Assembly: GCF_003667225.1 (NCBI RefSeq)
Contig: NZ_RCOM01000001.1
Location: 82,625 to 146,624 of the forward strand
Source of the DNA: Kocuria rhizophila
Lineage (GTDB): Bacteria > Actinomycetota > Actinomycetes > Actinomycetales > Micrococcaceae
Direction: 5' to 3'
DNA length: 64,000 nucleotides
The position numbers and the translations under genes are program-made. The notes beneath the pieces were generated by a model. The model saw nothing but the letters and a program-made list of their open reading frames with translations. It made no database searches and was not told where the DNA came from. The number at the start of each line of letters is the position of its first letter. Positions within the stretch are counted from its first letter, which is position 1. Below are positions 1 to 8,466 of this stretch, piece after piece.

Positions 1-898
1 TCGGAGGCGCGCCCACGGAGGCCTGGCCGTAGACCTTGGCGTTGTGCTGCGCGGTGACGGTGGGGTCGGTGTTGCGCAGGAACAGGCCGGACACGGGGAA
101 GCCGCCGAAGCCCTTGGCCTCCTTGATGCCCGACTTCTGCAGCAGCGGCAGCGCACCGCCGCCCGCGCCCAGGAACACGAACCCGGCGCGGATCACGCGG
201 TTGTTGTCGCTGTTGAGACGGTCCTCCACGGACACCAGCCACGAACCGTCGCTCTGCCGCTTGAGGGTGGTCACCTGCTGGCCGTACTGCACGGAGACGT
301 TGCGCCCCCGGAGGTGGTCGAGAAGCTGGTTGGTGAGCGCGCCGAAGTCCACGTCCGTGCCCTCGGGAGCGAAGGTGGCGGCCACCCGCCCCGCGCCGCG
401 TCCGTGCATGGTCAGCGGAGCCCAGTCCGCGATCACGCTGCGGTCCTCGGTGAACTCCATGCGCTCGAACAGCTTGTTCGGCTTGAAGGCGTCGTAGCGC
501 GCGCGCAGGTAGTTCGCATGCTCCTCACCGAAGACCATGGAGATGTGGGGCACCGAGTTGATGAAGGAGCCGGGGTCCTGCAGCGTGCCGTTCTCCACCA
601 GCGAGCTCCAGAGCTGGCGGGTCACCTGGAACTGCTCGTTGATGTTCAGCGCCTTGTCCGCGCTGACGGTTCCGTCGGCAGCCTGCGGGGCGTAGTTGAG
701 CTCGCACAGGGCGGAGTGCCCGGTGCCGGCGTTGTTCCAGGCGTTGGAGCTCTCCAGCCCAGCCGCGTCCAGACGCTCGAGGACCACCATCTTCCAGTCG
801 GGCTGGAGGTCGTTGAGCAGGGTGGCGAGCGTGGCGCTCATGATGCCGGCGCCCACGAGGACGACATCGGCGGTTTCGGTGGGCTGAGGTGAAGTCAC
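1..898 (-). CDS. mqo: Malate:quinone oxidoreductase (5' part, runs off window)
   Basis: The reverse strand reads from GTG at 898 down to base 1 without a stop, giving about 299 codons of a family usually near 490-500 residues, so the C-terminal part lies outside the window. The N-terminus carries a dinucleotide-binding motif (VVLVGAGIMSATLA) followed by LERL, NNAGTGHSALCELNYAP and an INEQFQVTRQLW block, all typical of Mqo. The enzyme is an FAD-dependent peripheral membrane protein that oxidises malate to oxaloacetate and passes electrons to menaquinone. A GGGAGA ribosome site lies 5 nt before the GTG. The next gene is on the same strand but unrelated. Confidence 0.93.
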   Translation of the reverse strand, partial: MTSPQPTETADVVLVGAGIMSATLATLLNDLQPDWKMVVLERLDAAGLESSNAWNNAGTGHSALCELNYAPQAADGTVSADKALNINEQFQVTRQLWSSLVENGTLQDPGSFINSVPHISMVFGEEHANYLRARYDAFKPNKLFERMEFTEDRSVIADWAPLTMHGRGAGRVAATFAPEGTDVDFGALTNQLLDHLRGRNVSVQYGQQVTTLKRQSDGSWLVSVEDRLNSDNNRVIRAGFVFLGAGGGALPLLQKSGIKEAKGFGGFPVSGLFLRNTDPTVTAQHNAKVYGQASVGAPP

Positions 899-1008
899 TG
901 TTTCTCCCGTGCGTGCATGTGCGGCGCGGCACTGCGCCTGGACGTTCACGGTCCAGGGTATCCCCAGCCAGGGTCAACTCCCAACGCGCGAGCTGGCAGC
1001 GAAGCGGC

Positions 1009-2622
1009 TCAGGCGAGCTCCAGATCGTTGAAGCGCTCGAAGCCCGTGGAGGTCAGCGGGTAGTTCACCACCCGGGAGCTCACGGCCACCGCGGAGACGG
1101 GGTGGGACAGCGGCACGGCCGGCATCTCCTCGGACACGCGGTCGTTGAGGGTCTTGTACGCGCTGGTGCGGGAATCGCCCTGGGGCATGCCCGCGGCGCG
1201 GTTGACCGCGGTCATCAGCCCGGCGTCGTCGAACCCCAGGCGCGCCTGCGGTGCGCTGAGCAGCGGGGCCATGAAACTGTCCGGGTCCCGGAAGCTGCCG
1301 CTCCACCCGAGGAGGCTGAACGCGTGGTCCCCATCCGGGGTGGACACCGCATCGAGGTAGCCCTCGTCCCAGTCCATGGGCACCGGCTGCAGGCGGAAGC
1401 CCACGCGGGTGAGTTGCGCCGAGATCTGGGCGTACACCCGTTCCGGTTCCTGAAGGTACATCCTGGACGTGTGGCGGGGGTAGAGGAAACGCAGCCGTTC
1501 GCCACGGTAAGAACTCTTCTTGAGCAGGTCCTTGGCGTGCTGGGGGTCGTAGCCGGGGATCTGCAGGTTGTCCCCGTTGACGTTGAAACGTGCGGGCACG
1601 AACTGGTCCGCCACGTTGGTCCCGTTGGGGTACAGGGACTTGGCCAGTGACCCGCGGTCGATGGCGGCGGCGACGGCTCGGCGCACGTCCAGGTCCTGGA
1701 ACGCACGGACCCGCTGGTTGAGTCCCAGGTAGGACACGGCGTAGGGGTCCCGGTAGAGCACCTGGATGCCCTCCCGCGCCAGCGGTGCGAAGTCGTCCAG
1801 CCCCACGAGGTCGTAGGCGTCCACCTCACCCGTGAGCAGGGCGGCGCAGCGGACCTCGGGGTCGGGGACGACCCGCAGCTCGAGAGTTCCCACGCTTCCG
1901 AGCTCACCCCAGTAGTCCTCGTGGGCGAGCAGCTTCACGGACTCGGGTGTTGCGGAGTCCAGTCTGAAGGGGCCGGTGCCCACGAGGTGCTGGTCCTCGG
2001 TGCCCGCGCGGATGCTCTCGGGGGAGGACATGGCGAAGGCGGGCTGGGTGAGCGCGGAGAGCAGCGGCGTGTAGGGGCGGGTCAGTCGGAGCACCACGGT
2101 GCGCTCGTCCGCCACGTCCACTCCCGCGTAGCACGTGCTGACCCTCGGGTCCGGTGAACCGTGGCGGAACGTGGTGGCGAACGCGCACTGGCGTGCCCAG
2201 GCCTCTGGGGATTCCGCCTGGGCCTGCCACTTGTCGAAGTTGGCCTTGACCGCTGCCGCGTCGAACTCCGTGCCGTCGTGGAACGTCACGTCCTCGCGCA
2301 GGGTGAAGGTGACGGAGCGCCGGTCGTCCGCGACCACCCAGGACTCCGCGAGTGCCGGGGAGGGCTCACCCGTGGAGCGGTCCGCGGCCACGAGACCCTC
2401 CAGGACCTGGGTGGAGACCCGTGACGTCTCCTGGGACGTGCGCCGGGAGGGATCCAGCCCCGTGGGTGCCGCGGCGTGTGCCAGCACGAAGGATGCCTGC
2501 GGTGGGGGTGCGCTCGCCCCCGAACGGGTGCTCCTGTCCCCGCATCCCGAGATCGAGAGGCCGAGACCGAGGCCGGCGGCAGCGAAGAGCGTGCGTCGCC
2601 CGAAAGCCTTCTCAGCCGTCAC
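1009..2622 (-). CDS. ABC transporter substrate-binding lipoprotein, peptide/nickel family (SBP_bac_5)
   Basis: This 537-residue protein begins at GTG 2622, preceded by AGGAAGG. An upstream in-frame extension is possible but would run through the tRNA-Leu gene, so the GTG is preferred. The N-terminus has twin arginines (residues 9-10), a hydrophobic stretch and a lipobox ending at Cys27 (SISGC), so it is a membrane-anchored, possibly Tat-exported, solute-binding protein. The body matches family 5 binding proteins (LAESWVVADD, FTLREDVTFHDGTEFDA, GTGPFRL, NVNGDNL). The ligand is likely an oligopeptide but cannot be told from sequence. No permease or ATPase genes are adjacent on the side visible here, so it may be an orphan component. 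Confidence 0.88.
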   Translation of the reverse strand: MTAEKAFGRRTLFAAAGLGLGLSISGCGDRSTRSGASAPPPQASFVLAHAAAPTGLDPSRRTSQETSRVSTQVLEGLVAADRSTGEPSPALAESWVVADDRRSVTFTLREDVTFHDGTEFDAAAVKANFDKWQAQAESPEAWARQCAFATTFRHGSPDPRVSTCYAGVDVADERTVVLRLTRPYTPLLSALTQPAFAMSSPESIRAGTEDQHLVGTGPFRLDSATPESVKLLAHEDYWGELGSVGTLELRVVPDPEVRCAALLTGEVDAYDLVGLDDFAPLAREGIQVLYRDPYAVSYLGLNQRVRAFQDLDVRRAVAAAIDRGSLAKSLYPNGTNVADQFVPARFNVNGDNLQIPGYDPQHAKDLLKKSSYRGERLRFLYPRHTSRMYLQEPERVYAQISAQLTRVGFRLQPVPMDWDEGYLDAVSTPDGDHAFSLLGWSGSFRDPDSFMAPLLSAPQARLGFDDAGLMTAVNRAAGMPQGDSRTSAYKTLNDRVSEEMPAVPLSHPVSAVAVSSRVVNYPLTSTGFERFNDLELA

Positions 2623-2679
2623 CCGCGCACCTTCCTGCCGTTCTGGTCGTCTTCTGGGTGGCGGTCCCCAGCCGTGCTG

Positions 2680-2761
2680 TGCGCAAGACGGGAATCGAAC
2701 CCGCACGCCGTGAGGCACAGGAACCTAAATCCTGCGTGTCTGCCAGTTCCACCACTCGCGC
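2680..2761 (-). tRNA. tRNA-Leu (UAG anticodon)
   Basis: On the reverse strand a 7-bp acceptor stem GCGCGAG/CUUGCGC (one G-U pair), a D arm with TGGCAGAC, an anticodon stem CAGGA/TCCTG around loop TTTAGGT (anticodon TAG), a long variable arm and a GGTTCGATTC T arm form a class II leucine tRNA. It should read CUA and other CUN codons. The CCA end is not encoded. Confidence 0.93.
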
Positions 2762-2813
2762 CGTCCTCGGGCGTGCCGGTGGTCACCCACACGACCTCCC
2801 GAGATCGTCCCCC

Positions 2814-2819
2814 ATCCTA
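2814..2819 (-). promoter_or_regulatory. Candidate -10 of tRNA-Leu
   Basis: TAGGAT on the reverse strand, about 53 nt before the tRNA 5' end. No good -35 is visible, so support is weak. Confidence 0.35.
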
Positions 2820-3012
2820 ACCAGTCGTCGCCCGGGTTTCGCCGGGAGAGCGGGGGTGCGCGCCGCGCCGTGACCACGGGCCGACGCCGCTCGGCCGGGC
2901 GGTGCCACGTTCCCCGGACGGAGCAGCGCGGAGCTCTCACGCCGGGTGGCGCGCTCGGCGCGGGGCGCCCGTGCGGGCGGAGGTGGGCTGGCGGCGTCGT
3001 CCGCGCACCGTG

Positions 3013-3059
3013 GCGCCGCGGACCCGCGGCGCGCCCGTGTCCCAGGACGCGCCCTGGAC
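3013..3059 (-). terminator. Paired hairpins downstream of bcp
   Basis: Two inverted repeats lie 10-60 nt past the bcp stop: 3039-3059 (GTCC/CCTGGAC type stem with a one-base bulge) and 3013-3032 (8-bp GCGCCGCG/CGCGGCGC stem with a 4-nt loop). Neither has a U tract. A termination role is inferred from position. Confidence 0.4.
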
Positions 3060-3069
3060 GGCGCTGAGG

Positions 3070-3543
3070 TCAGGAGTCGATGCCCAGATCCCTGCGGAGC
3101 TTGGCCACGTGCCCCGTGGCGCGCACGTTGTACTGGGCCAGGGCCACCGTGCCCTGCTCGTCCAGGACCACCGTGGAGCGGATGAGCCCTTCGGAGACCT
3201 TGCCGTAGTTCTTCTTCTCGCCCCAGGCGCCGTAGGCCTCCGCCACGCTGTGGTCCTCGTCCGAGAGCAAGGGGAAGCCGAGGTCGTGGTCGGCGGTGAA
3301 CTCCGCCAGGGCTGCGGGGGCGTCGGGGGAGATCCCGACCACGCGGTAGCCCGCGCCGGAGAGGGAGGCCAGGTTGTCCCGGAAGTCGCAGGCCTGGGTG
3401 GTGCATCCGGGGGTCGCCGCGCGCGGGTAGAAGTAGAGGATCACGTTCTCCCCGCGCAGCTCGCGCAGGGACACCGGCCGGCCCTGGGCGTCGGACAGGG
3501 TGAAGTCGGGGGCGGTGTCCCCTGGGTTCAGGCGCGCGCTCAT
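3070..3543 (-). CDS. bcp: Thioredoxin-dependent peroxiredoxin (Bcp/PrxQ type)
   Basis: A 157-residue peroxiredoxin with the Bcp signature: PGDTAPDFTL near the N-terminus, then FYPRAATPGCTTQACDF, with peroxidatic Cys47 and a second cysteine five residues later (Cys52), the atypical two-Cys PrxQ arrangement. It reduces hydrogen peroxide and organic hydroperoxides in the cytosol using thioredoxin. The start is ATG 3543 with GGAGG eight bases upstream. It is divergent from a MarR regulator, and the 265-base region between them contains inverted repeats. MarR-type control of this peroxidase is therefore possible but is only an inference. Confidence 0.93.
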   Translation of the reverse strand: MSARLNPGDTAPDFTLSDAQGRPVSLRELRGENVILYFYPRAATPGCTTQACDFRDNLASLSGAGYRVVGISPDAPAALAEFTADHDLGFPLLSDEDHSVAEAYGAWGEKKNYGKVSEGLIRSTVVLDEQGTVALAQYNVRATGHVAKLRRDLGIDS

Positions 3544-3617
3544 GCTGCAGTCCTCCGTGTGTGGTGACAGATGTTCCCTAAATTGTGCAACCTCGCGTAC
3601 AGTGCAGGGGTGCAGAT

Positions 3618-3634
3618 CGAGCATGCCATGCTCG
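3618..3634. repeat. 8-bp perfect inverted repeat between bcp and marR
   Basis: CGAGCATG-C-CATGCTCG, a perfect 8-bp dyad with a one-base centre. Such a compact dyad in a divergent promoter region looks like an operator. Confidence 0.4.
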
Positions 3635-3680
3635 GGCGCGCTGCGGGGATCCCGGCGACCGGGGGGGGTTGCCGCTGCGG

Positions 3681-3695
3681 GTCGATCGAATCGAC
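3681..3695. repeat. 6-bp inverted repeat between bcp and marR
   Basis: GTCGAT-cga-ATCGAC, a short dyad that could occur by chance. It is recorded because it lies in the same divergent region as two other dyads. Confidence 0.25.
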
Positions 3696-3761
3696 GTCGT
3701 GCGCCTGCGGAAACGCCCCGTCGGGGGAGCGGCTTCCTGCGGCATCTTGACTGCCCTCGCG

Positions 3762-3774
3762 CTTTACTGTAAAG
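3762..3774. promoter_or_regulatory. Candidate operator dyad upstream of marR
   Basis: CTTTAC-T-GTAAAG, a perfect 6-bp inverted repeat and an AT-rich island in GC-rich DNA. It lies 35 nt before the marR start, where the -35 region would be. An autoregulatory MarR site is an inference. Confidence 0.45.
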
Positions 3775-3796
3775 AGTCCGAAACGCACCGAGTGGA

Positions 3797-3802
3797 TACA
3801 AT
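3797..3802 (+). promoter_or_regulatory. -10 element of marR (leaderless)
   Basis: TACAAT ends 6 nt before the ATG at 3809, so transcription should begin at or next to the start codon. No ribosome site is present. A TTGACT at 3747-3752 could serve an alternative upstream promoter. Confidence 0.55.
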
Positions 3803-3808
3803 CGTCTT

Positions 3809-4297
3809 ATGTCGTACAGGAACCAGTGGCCCACGAACCGTCTGCTGTCCACCGCGGCACGGCTCGTGGAGCACGCCTGGAACGAGGAACTCGCGTCCCT
3901 CGGGGTCACCCACGCCGGCGTGATGGCTCTGGACGTCCTGCACTCGAAGGGCAGCATGACCCAGGCGCAGCTGGCGCAGGAAGTGCGCGTCCAGGCGCAG
4001 ACCATGGGCAAGACCCTGCACCGGCTCGAGGCCCACGGGCACATTTCCCGCGCCAAGAACGAACGCGACCGCCGCTCCCACGTGGTGAGCATCTCTCCGG
4101 TGGGGGAGGGTGTGCTGGAACGTGCCGCACACATCGAGCAGGGCCTGCTGGGTGGCGGCCAGGACTCCGACGAGGAGTTCCGGTGCCGGCTCGTGGAGAT
4201 CATCTCATCCCTCGGCGGTGCGCGCTGGCGCCGGGAGGTTGAGGAGGACCGCGCCGCGTGCGACGCGAAGAACTGCGGGGGTCTGCAGACCCACTGA
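3809..4297 (+). CDS. MarR-family transcriptional regulator
   Basis: A 162-residue winged-helix protein. The DNA-binding part spans roughly residues 35-105 (GVMALDVLHSKGSMTQAQLAQ, then VQAQTMGKTLHRLEAHGHI, then the wing RAKNERDRRSHVVSISPVG), with helices at both ends for dimerisation. It is divergent from bcp and has dyads upstream. No obvious redox cysteine pair is visible in the DNA-binding region, although two cysteines sit near the C-terminus. The regulated genes and ligand are unknown; bcp and its own gene are the nearest candidates. The ATG start has no ribosome site and appears leaderless. Confidence 0.9.
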   Translation: MSYRNQWPTNRLLSTAARLVEHAWNEELASLGVTHAGVMALDVLHSKGSMTQAQLAQEVRVQAQTMGKTLHRLEAHGHISRAKNERDRRSHVVSISPVGEGVLERAAHIEQGLLGGGQDSDEEFRCRLVEIISSLGGARWRREVEEDRAACDAKNCGGLQTH

Positions 4298-4439
4298 CCG
4301 TGGCGCGCCGTCGCTGATCCGCCCTGCGCGGCCGTCGGCGACACGTCACCCGCAGGGCCTGGCGGCCTTCGACTGCGGGGGGCGAGGATCCCGCCCTGCT
4401 CGGAACCCGCACGGCGTACCGTGCGCACTGCGAACATGA

Positions 4440-4473
4440 CGAAAGCCGGACCGCTGATGCGGTCCGGCTTTCG
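4440..4473. terminator. Bidirectional terminator hairpin
   Basis: A perfect 15-bp stem (CGAAAGCCGGACCGC with its complement, loop TGAT). It sits between the convergent marR and tRNA-Lys genes and can serve both. Confidence 0.85.
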
Positions 4474-4476
4474 ACG

Positions 4477-4552
4477 TGGTGCGCCCCCAGGGACTTGAAC
4501 CCTGAACCCATTGATTAAGAGTCAATTGCTCTGCCAATTGAGCTAGAGGCGC
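4477..4552 (-). tRNA. tRNA-Lys (CUU anticodon)
   Basis: Reverse strand, 76 nt. Acceptor GCGCCTC/GGGGCGC, anticodon stem ATTGA/TCAAT around CTCTTAA (anticodon CTT), T arm GGTTCAAGTCC, and an encoded CCA at the 3' end. It is the only one of the four tRNAs here with a genomic CCA. Confidence 0.95.
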
Positions 4553-4613
4553 GGGTGCTGCTGGTTCGGGTTTTGGCGTTTCGCCGTTGCCTTCTCCCTC
4601 GCAACGAGAGATA

Positions 4614-4641
4614 ACTTTAGCAGTCCGACCGGGGGAGTCAA
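4614..4641 (-). promoter_or_regulatory. Promoter of tRNA-Lys
   Basis: TTGACT (4641-4636) and TAAAGT (4619-4614) with a 16-bp spacer on the reverse strand. Transcription should start about 55 nt before the mature tRNA. Confidence 0.65.
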
Positions 4642-4703
4642 ATCGGGGGTCGGGGCGGTTCCTCGCCGGTTGTCCCGCGGCTCCCGCACCCGTGCTCCCG
4701 CCG

Positions 4704-4709
4704 TAGAAT
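4704..4709 (+). promoter_or_regulatory. -10 element, leaderless start of the hydroxyacid dehydrogenase
   Basis: TAGAAT ends 7 nt before the ATG at 4717, with no ribosome site between. Confidence 0.5.
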
Positions 4710-4716
4710 CACGGAC

Positions 4717-5688
4717 ATGAGTGCCCCCGCCGATCGTGTCCCGCTCGACTCCCTGACGGTCCTGTCCCTGCCGGACCCGTGGCTGCTCGAGGAGGTCGCC
4801 GCCGAGGCGCCGGACTTCCGGTGCGTGCTGTGGGACCTGGTGGGCGAGCCGCAGGAGTGTGCACGCCACGAGGTGGACATCGCGGTGGCTCCCTACGACA
4901 GCAACAGGTGGCGCAAGGACCCTTCGGTGCTGCGGGACGTCTCGCTCCTGCAGCTGCAGTCCACGGGGTACGACGGCGTTCCCGAGCTCCTGGGGGAAGG
5001 CACCGCTCTCGCGGCGGCCGGCTGGGTGCACGCCGCGGGGACCGCGGAGATCGCCCTGGGGCTGATCATTGCGGCGCAGCGGGAGCTGGACCGCGGTGTG
5101 CGGCAGCAGGCCGAGGGCGTGTACCGGACCTACCACTCCCGTGCGGTCGCGGACTCACGGGTGACCGTGGTGGGGGTGGGGGAGATCGGCGGCGCGGTGG
5201 CCTCCAGGCTCCGGCCCTTCGAGGTGCAGCTCACGCGTGTGGCCTCCTCCGCGCGGGACGATGCCGCCGGCCACGTCCACGGCACCGACGAGCTGGGGGA
5301 GATCCTTCCCCGCACGGACATCCTGGTGCTCGCGCTGCCGCTCACGGCTTCCACGGTCGGTCTGGTGGATCGGGAGATGCTCTCCCGGCTGCCCGACGAC
5401 GCCCTGGTGGTCAACGTGGGGCGGGGGCCGGTGGTCGACACCGCCGCCCTCACGTCCGAGGTGTGCGCGGGGCGGCTGAGGTGTGCACTCGACGTGGTGG
5501 ATCCCGAACCGCTGCCCGGCGAGCACCCCCTCATGGGCGCTGCGGGGTCGATCGTGCTGCCCCACGTGGGCGGCTCCAACGCGTCCTACCGGCCCCGGAT
5601 GCGGCGCCTGGTCCTGGAGCAGCTGGAGCGTCTGCGTCAGGGGCGCTCGCCGCAGTTCCTGGTCCAGCCCGGTCGTCTCATGATGTGA
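4717..5688 (+). CDS. D-isomer-specific 2-hydroxyacid dehydrogenase family protein
   Basis: A 323-residue NAD(P)-dependent oxidoreductase. The Rossmann motif VTVVGVGEIGGAVA (about residues 149-162) is followed by LPLTASTVGLVDREML, the catalytic-arginine segment NVGRGPVVD (about 236-244), the acid segment DVVDPEPLP and the histidine in LPHVGGSN. These are the usual catalytic elements of the family. Members reduce 2-keto acids such as glyoxylate, hydroxypyruvate or phenylpyruvate; the substrate cannot be assigned here. It precedes the ilvBNC attenuator, but the separate promoter in front of the leader peptide argues that it is its own unit. Confidence 0.88.
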   Translation: MSAPADRVPLDSLTVLSLPDPWLLEEVAAEAPDFRCVLWDLVGEPQECARHEVDIAVAPYDSNRWRKDPSVLRDVSLLQLQSTGYDGVPELLGEGTALAAAGWVHAAGTAEIALGLIIAAQRELDRGVRQQAEGVYRTYHSRAVADSRVTVVGVGEIGGAVASRLRPFEVQLTRVASSARDDAAGHVHGTDELGEILPRTDILVLALPLTASTVGLVDREMLSRLPDDALVVNVGRGPVVDTAALTSEVCAGRLRCALDVVDPEPLPGEHPLMGAAGSIVLPHVGGSNASYRPRMRRLVLEQLERLRQGRSPQFLVQPGRLMM

Positions 5689-5705
5689 GATGACTTGTCC
5701 GCCGA

Positions 5706-5735
5706 TTGACACTCGGGTTCGCTGCGTCACACCAT
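5706..5735 (+). promoter_or_regulatory. Promoter of the ilvBNC operon
   Basis: A perfect -35 TTGACA (5706-5711), an 18-bp spacer and a weak -10 CACCAT (5730-5735). The expected start point is at about A5742, the first base of the leader peptide ATG, so the leader transcript would be leaderless. Confidence 0.6.
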
Positions 5736-5741
5736 GGGGAC

Positions 5742-5807
5742 ATGAATTCGGCACAGCGCATCATCCAGGTCCTCGTCCTGGTCGCCCTCATTGGACGACC
5801 GGCCTGA
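5742..5807 (+). CDS. Branched-chain amino acid leader peptide (attenuator)
   Basis: A 21-codon ORF, MNSAQRIIQVLVLVALIGRPA. Nine of its codons are Ile (3), Val (3) or Leu (3), clustered at codons 7-17, as expected of a leader peptide that senses charged tRNA-Ile, -Val and -Leu. There is no ribosome site, and the promoter geometry puts the transcript start on its ATG. A similar leader peptide without a ribosome site is known for Corynebacterium glutamicum ilvBNC. Its stop codon overlaps one arm of a possible antiterminator (5804-5809 with 5836-5841). Scarcity of any of the three amino acids should stall the ribosome and favour antitermination. Confidence 0.85.
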   Translation: MNSAQRIIQVLVLVALIGRPA

Positions 5808-5830
5808 GGAGCTGCGACGCGCACACCGCC

Positions 5831-5871
5831 AAGGCCCTCAGCCCACGGAACCCGTGGACAGGGCCTTTATT
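5831..5871 (+). terminator. ilvBNC attenuator terminator
   Basis: Outer stem AAGGCCCT (5831-5838) with AGGGCCTT (5860-5867), inner stem CCACGG (5843-5848) with CCGTGG (5852-5857), followed by TATT. This is a U-rich intrinsic terminator between leader peptide and ilvB. CCTCAG at 5836-5841 can instead pair with CTGAGG at 5804-5809, which would break the terminator. Confidence 0.82.
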
Positions 5872-5959
5872 CATGTACGAGGACACCACCCCCGCCCTCT
5901 CCCGCCGAACACCACCCCGTCCGGCACCGTCACCACCACGCACGTAAGGACACAGCCCC

Positions 5960-7837
5960 ATGAGCAAGGACCAGCCGATCTCACCGGCGGTGATGGCCCA
6001 GCGGAGCACCCCGTCCGGGCCCACTGCCCAGACCGCGGACTCGGACCGGGTCCACCTGACGGGCCACGCCGCGGACGTCGTCGCCCCTGAGCAGATGACG
6101 GGCTCCCAGGCGATCATCCGCTCGCTCGAGATGCTCGGCGTCACGGACGTGTTCGGGCTGCCCGGCGGCGCGATCCTTCCCACGTACGACCCGCTGCTGG
6201 ACACCGAGAAGATCAACCACGTGCTGGTGCGCCACGAGCAGGGTGCTGGCCACGCCGCCGAGGGCTATGCGCTCGCCTCGGGCCGGGTGGGCGTGTGCAT
6301 CGCCACCTCGGGTCCCGGTGCCACCAACCTGGTCACGGCCCTGGCGGACGCCAACATGGACTCCATCCCCATGCTGGCCATCACGGGCCAGGTGGCGAGC
6401 TCCTCGATCGGCACCGACGCCTTCCAGGAGGCGGACATCGTGGGCATGACCATGCCGGTGACCAAGCACTCCTACCTGGTGACCGACCCCGAGGACATCC
6501 CGCGGGTGCTTGCGGAGGCCTACCACCTGGCGTCAACGGGCCGGCCGGGCCCGGTGCTCGTGGACGTGGCCAAGGACGCCCAGCAGGGGCAGCTGACCTT
6601 CAGCTGGCCCCCGCACGTGGAGCTGGCCGGCTACCGCCCGGTGACGCGGGGGCACTCCAAGCAGATCAGGGAGGCCGCGCGGCTGATCGCCGCCGCCGAG
6701 CGTCCCGTGCTCTACACGGGCGGCGGCGCCATGCGCGCCAACGCCCCGGCAGAGCTCGCGGAGCTGGCGGAGCTCACGGGTGCCCCCGTGGTCACCACGC
6801 TGACCGCCCGCGGGATCTTCCCGGACTCCCACCGGCAGAACCTGGGGATGCCCGGGATGCACGGCACGGTGCCCGCGGTGTACGCCATGCAGCAGGCGGA
6901 CCTGCTCATCACGCTGGGTGCACGCTTCGACGACCGCGTGACCGGCCAGCTGGACACCTTCGCGCCGAACGCCAAGGTGATCCACGCGGACATCGACCCC
7001 GCGGAGATCTCCAAGAACCGGATCGCGGACGTGCCGATCGTCGGGGACCTGGCGTCCGTGATCCCCGACCTCACCCAGGCGGTGCGCCAGGAGTTCGAGG
7101 AGACCGGGGCGCCGGACCTCAGCACCTGGTGGCAGGCCCTGGACTCCCTCACGGAGACCTACCCCCTGGGCTACACCCGCACGGAGGACGGCCACGGCAG
7201 CCCGCAGCACGTGATCGAGCGGATCTCCGCTCTGACGGGCCCCGAGGCCGTATACGCCTCGGGCGTGGGCCAGCACCAGATGTGGTCCGCACAGTTCGTG
7301 GACTACGAGCGGCCCCGGCAGTGGCTGAACTCGGCCGGCCTGGGCACCATGGGCTTCGCGGTCCCCGCGGCCATGGGCGCCAAGGTGGGCCAGCCGGACC
7401 GCGTGGTGTGGGCCATCGACGGGGACGGCTGCTTCCAGATGACCAACCAGGAGCTGGCCACGTGCGTGATCAACGACATCCCCATCAAGGTGGCGGTGAT
7501 CAACAACTCCTCGCTGGGCATGGTGCGCCAGTGGCAGACCCTGTTCTACGACGGGCGGTACTCCAACACGGAGCTGAACACGGGCCACGACTCGCGCCGC
7601 ATCCCGGATTTCGTGAAACTCGCCGAGGCCTACGGCTGCGCGGCCCTGCGGTGCGAGCGGGACGAGGACGTGGACGCCACCATCCAGAAGGCGCTGGAGA
7701 TCAACGACCGCCCGGTGGTCATCGACTTCGTGGTCTCCGCGGACGCCATGGTGTGGCCCATGGTCCCCGCCGGGGTCTCCAACGACCAGATCCAGATCGC
7801 CCGCAACATGACGCCCGAGTGGAACACGGAGGACTGA
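5960..7837 (+). CDS. ilvB: Acetolactate synthase large subunit
   Basis: A 625-residue ThDP-dependent acetohydroxyacid synthase catalytic subunit, which condenses pyruvate with pyruvate or 2-ketobutyrate in valine, leucine and isoleucine synthesis. Visible motifs: [15 protein letters not shown], the catalytic Glu in [14 protein letters not shown], and the ThDP/Mg site beginning [12 protein letters not shown] and ending VINN. The first 40 or so residues are a non-conserved extension. AAGGA lies 9 nt before the ATG. It is first in the operon behind the attenuator, and ilvN follows 3 nt after its stop. Confidence 0.97.
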   Translation: MSKDQPISPAVMAQRSTPSGPTAQTADSDRVHLTGHAADVVAPEQMTGSQAIIRSLEMLGVTDVFGLPGGAILPTYDPLLDTEKINHVLVRHEQGAGHAAEGYALASGRVGVCIATSGPGATNLVTALADANMDSIPMLAITGQVASSSIGTDAFQEADIVGMTMPVTKHSYLVTDPEDIPRVLAEAYHLASTGRPGPVLVDVAKDAQQGQLTFSWPPHVELAGYRPVTRGHSKQIREAARLIAAAERPVLYTGGGAMRANAPAELAELAELTGAPVVTTLTARGIFPDSHRQNLGMPGMHGTVPAVYAMQQADLLITLGARFDDRVTGQLDTFAPNAKVIHADIDPAEISKNRIADVPIVGDLASVIPDLTQAVRQEFEETGAPDLSTWWQALDSLTETYPLGYTRTEDGHGSPQHVIERISALTGPEAVYASGVGQHQMWSAQFVDYERPRQWLNSAGLGTMGFAVPAAMGAKVGQPDRVVWAIDGDGCFQMTNQELATCVINDIPIKVAVINNSSLGMVRQWQTLFYDGRYSNTELNTGHDSRRIPDFVKLAEAYGCAALRCERDEDVDATIQKALEINDRPVVIDFVVSADAMVWPMVPAGVSNDQIQIARNMTPEWNTED

Positions 7838-7840
7838 TCC

Positions 7841-8350
7841 ATGAGCCGACACACCCTCTCCGTCCTGGTGGAGGACAGGCCGGGCGTGCTGACCCGGGTG
7901 GCGGGACTCTTCGCCCGCCGCGCCTTCAACATCCACTCCCTGGCCGTGGGCCCCACGGAGCTGTCCGGGATCTCCCGGATCACCGTGGTGGTGGACGCGG
8001 ACGGTGAGCTGCTCGAGCAGGTCACCAAGCAGCTGAACAAGCTGGTCAACGTGATCAAGATCGTGGAGCTCACCCCGGAGTCCTCCGTGCAGCGCGACCA
8101 CATCATGGTCAAGGTCCGCGCGGACGCCGCCACCCGGCTGCAGGTCACCCAGGCCGCGGACCTTTTCCGTGCGACCATCGTGGACGTCTCCACGGAGTCC
8201 GTGGTGATCGAGTCCACGGGCTCCCGCGACAAGATCCACGCGCTGCTCGACGTCCTGGAGCCCTTCGGGATCCGGGAGATCGTCCGCGCTGGCACCGTGG
8301 CCCTGGGCCGCGGCCCCAAGTCCATGTCCGACCGCGCACTGCGCCACTGA
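7841..8350 (+). CDS. ilvN: Acetolactate synthase small (regulatory) subunit
   Basis: A 169-residue protein with an N-terminal ACT domain ([21 protein letters not shown], about residues 4-78) and a second ACT-like C-terminal half (DHIMVKVRA onward). It binds the IlvB catalytic subunit, raises its activity and confers valine feedback inhibition. It starts 3 nt after the ilvB stop, so translation is probably coupled. ilvC follows 116 nt later, the usual actinobacterial order. Confidence 0.97.
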   Translation: MSRHTLSVLVEDRPGVLTRVAGLFARRAFNIHSLAVGPTELSGISRITVVVDADGELLEQVTKQLNKLVNVIKIVELTPESSVQRDHIMVKVRADAATRLQVTQAADLFRATIVDVSTESVVIESTGSRDKIHALLDVLEPFGIREIVRAGTVALGRGPKSMSDRALRH

Positions 8351-8466
8351 TCCACCGGGCCCTGCCGGCTCGCACCGTCGACCGGGCACCCCGGACCGGC
8401 CCGCCGCCCCGCGGCGTCGGGCCCCACGAGAACCCCACCCGCTACCCAAGGAGACAGAGCAAGCTC

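Larger units (their letters stand above)
2762..3069. other. Non-coding stretch between tRNA-Leu and bcp
   Basis: About 300 bases of very GC-rich sequence with no convincing gene on either strand. It holds the candidate tRNA-Leu -10 near 2814 and two hairpins just past the end of bcp. Nothing else is evident. Confidence 0.6.

Noticed and set aside
5689..5959. T-box or other riboswitch before ilvB
   Set aside because: The region is fully explained by a leader peptide and terminator. I see no T-box-like conserved sequence or anticodon-specifier loop.
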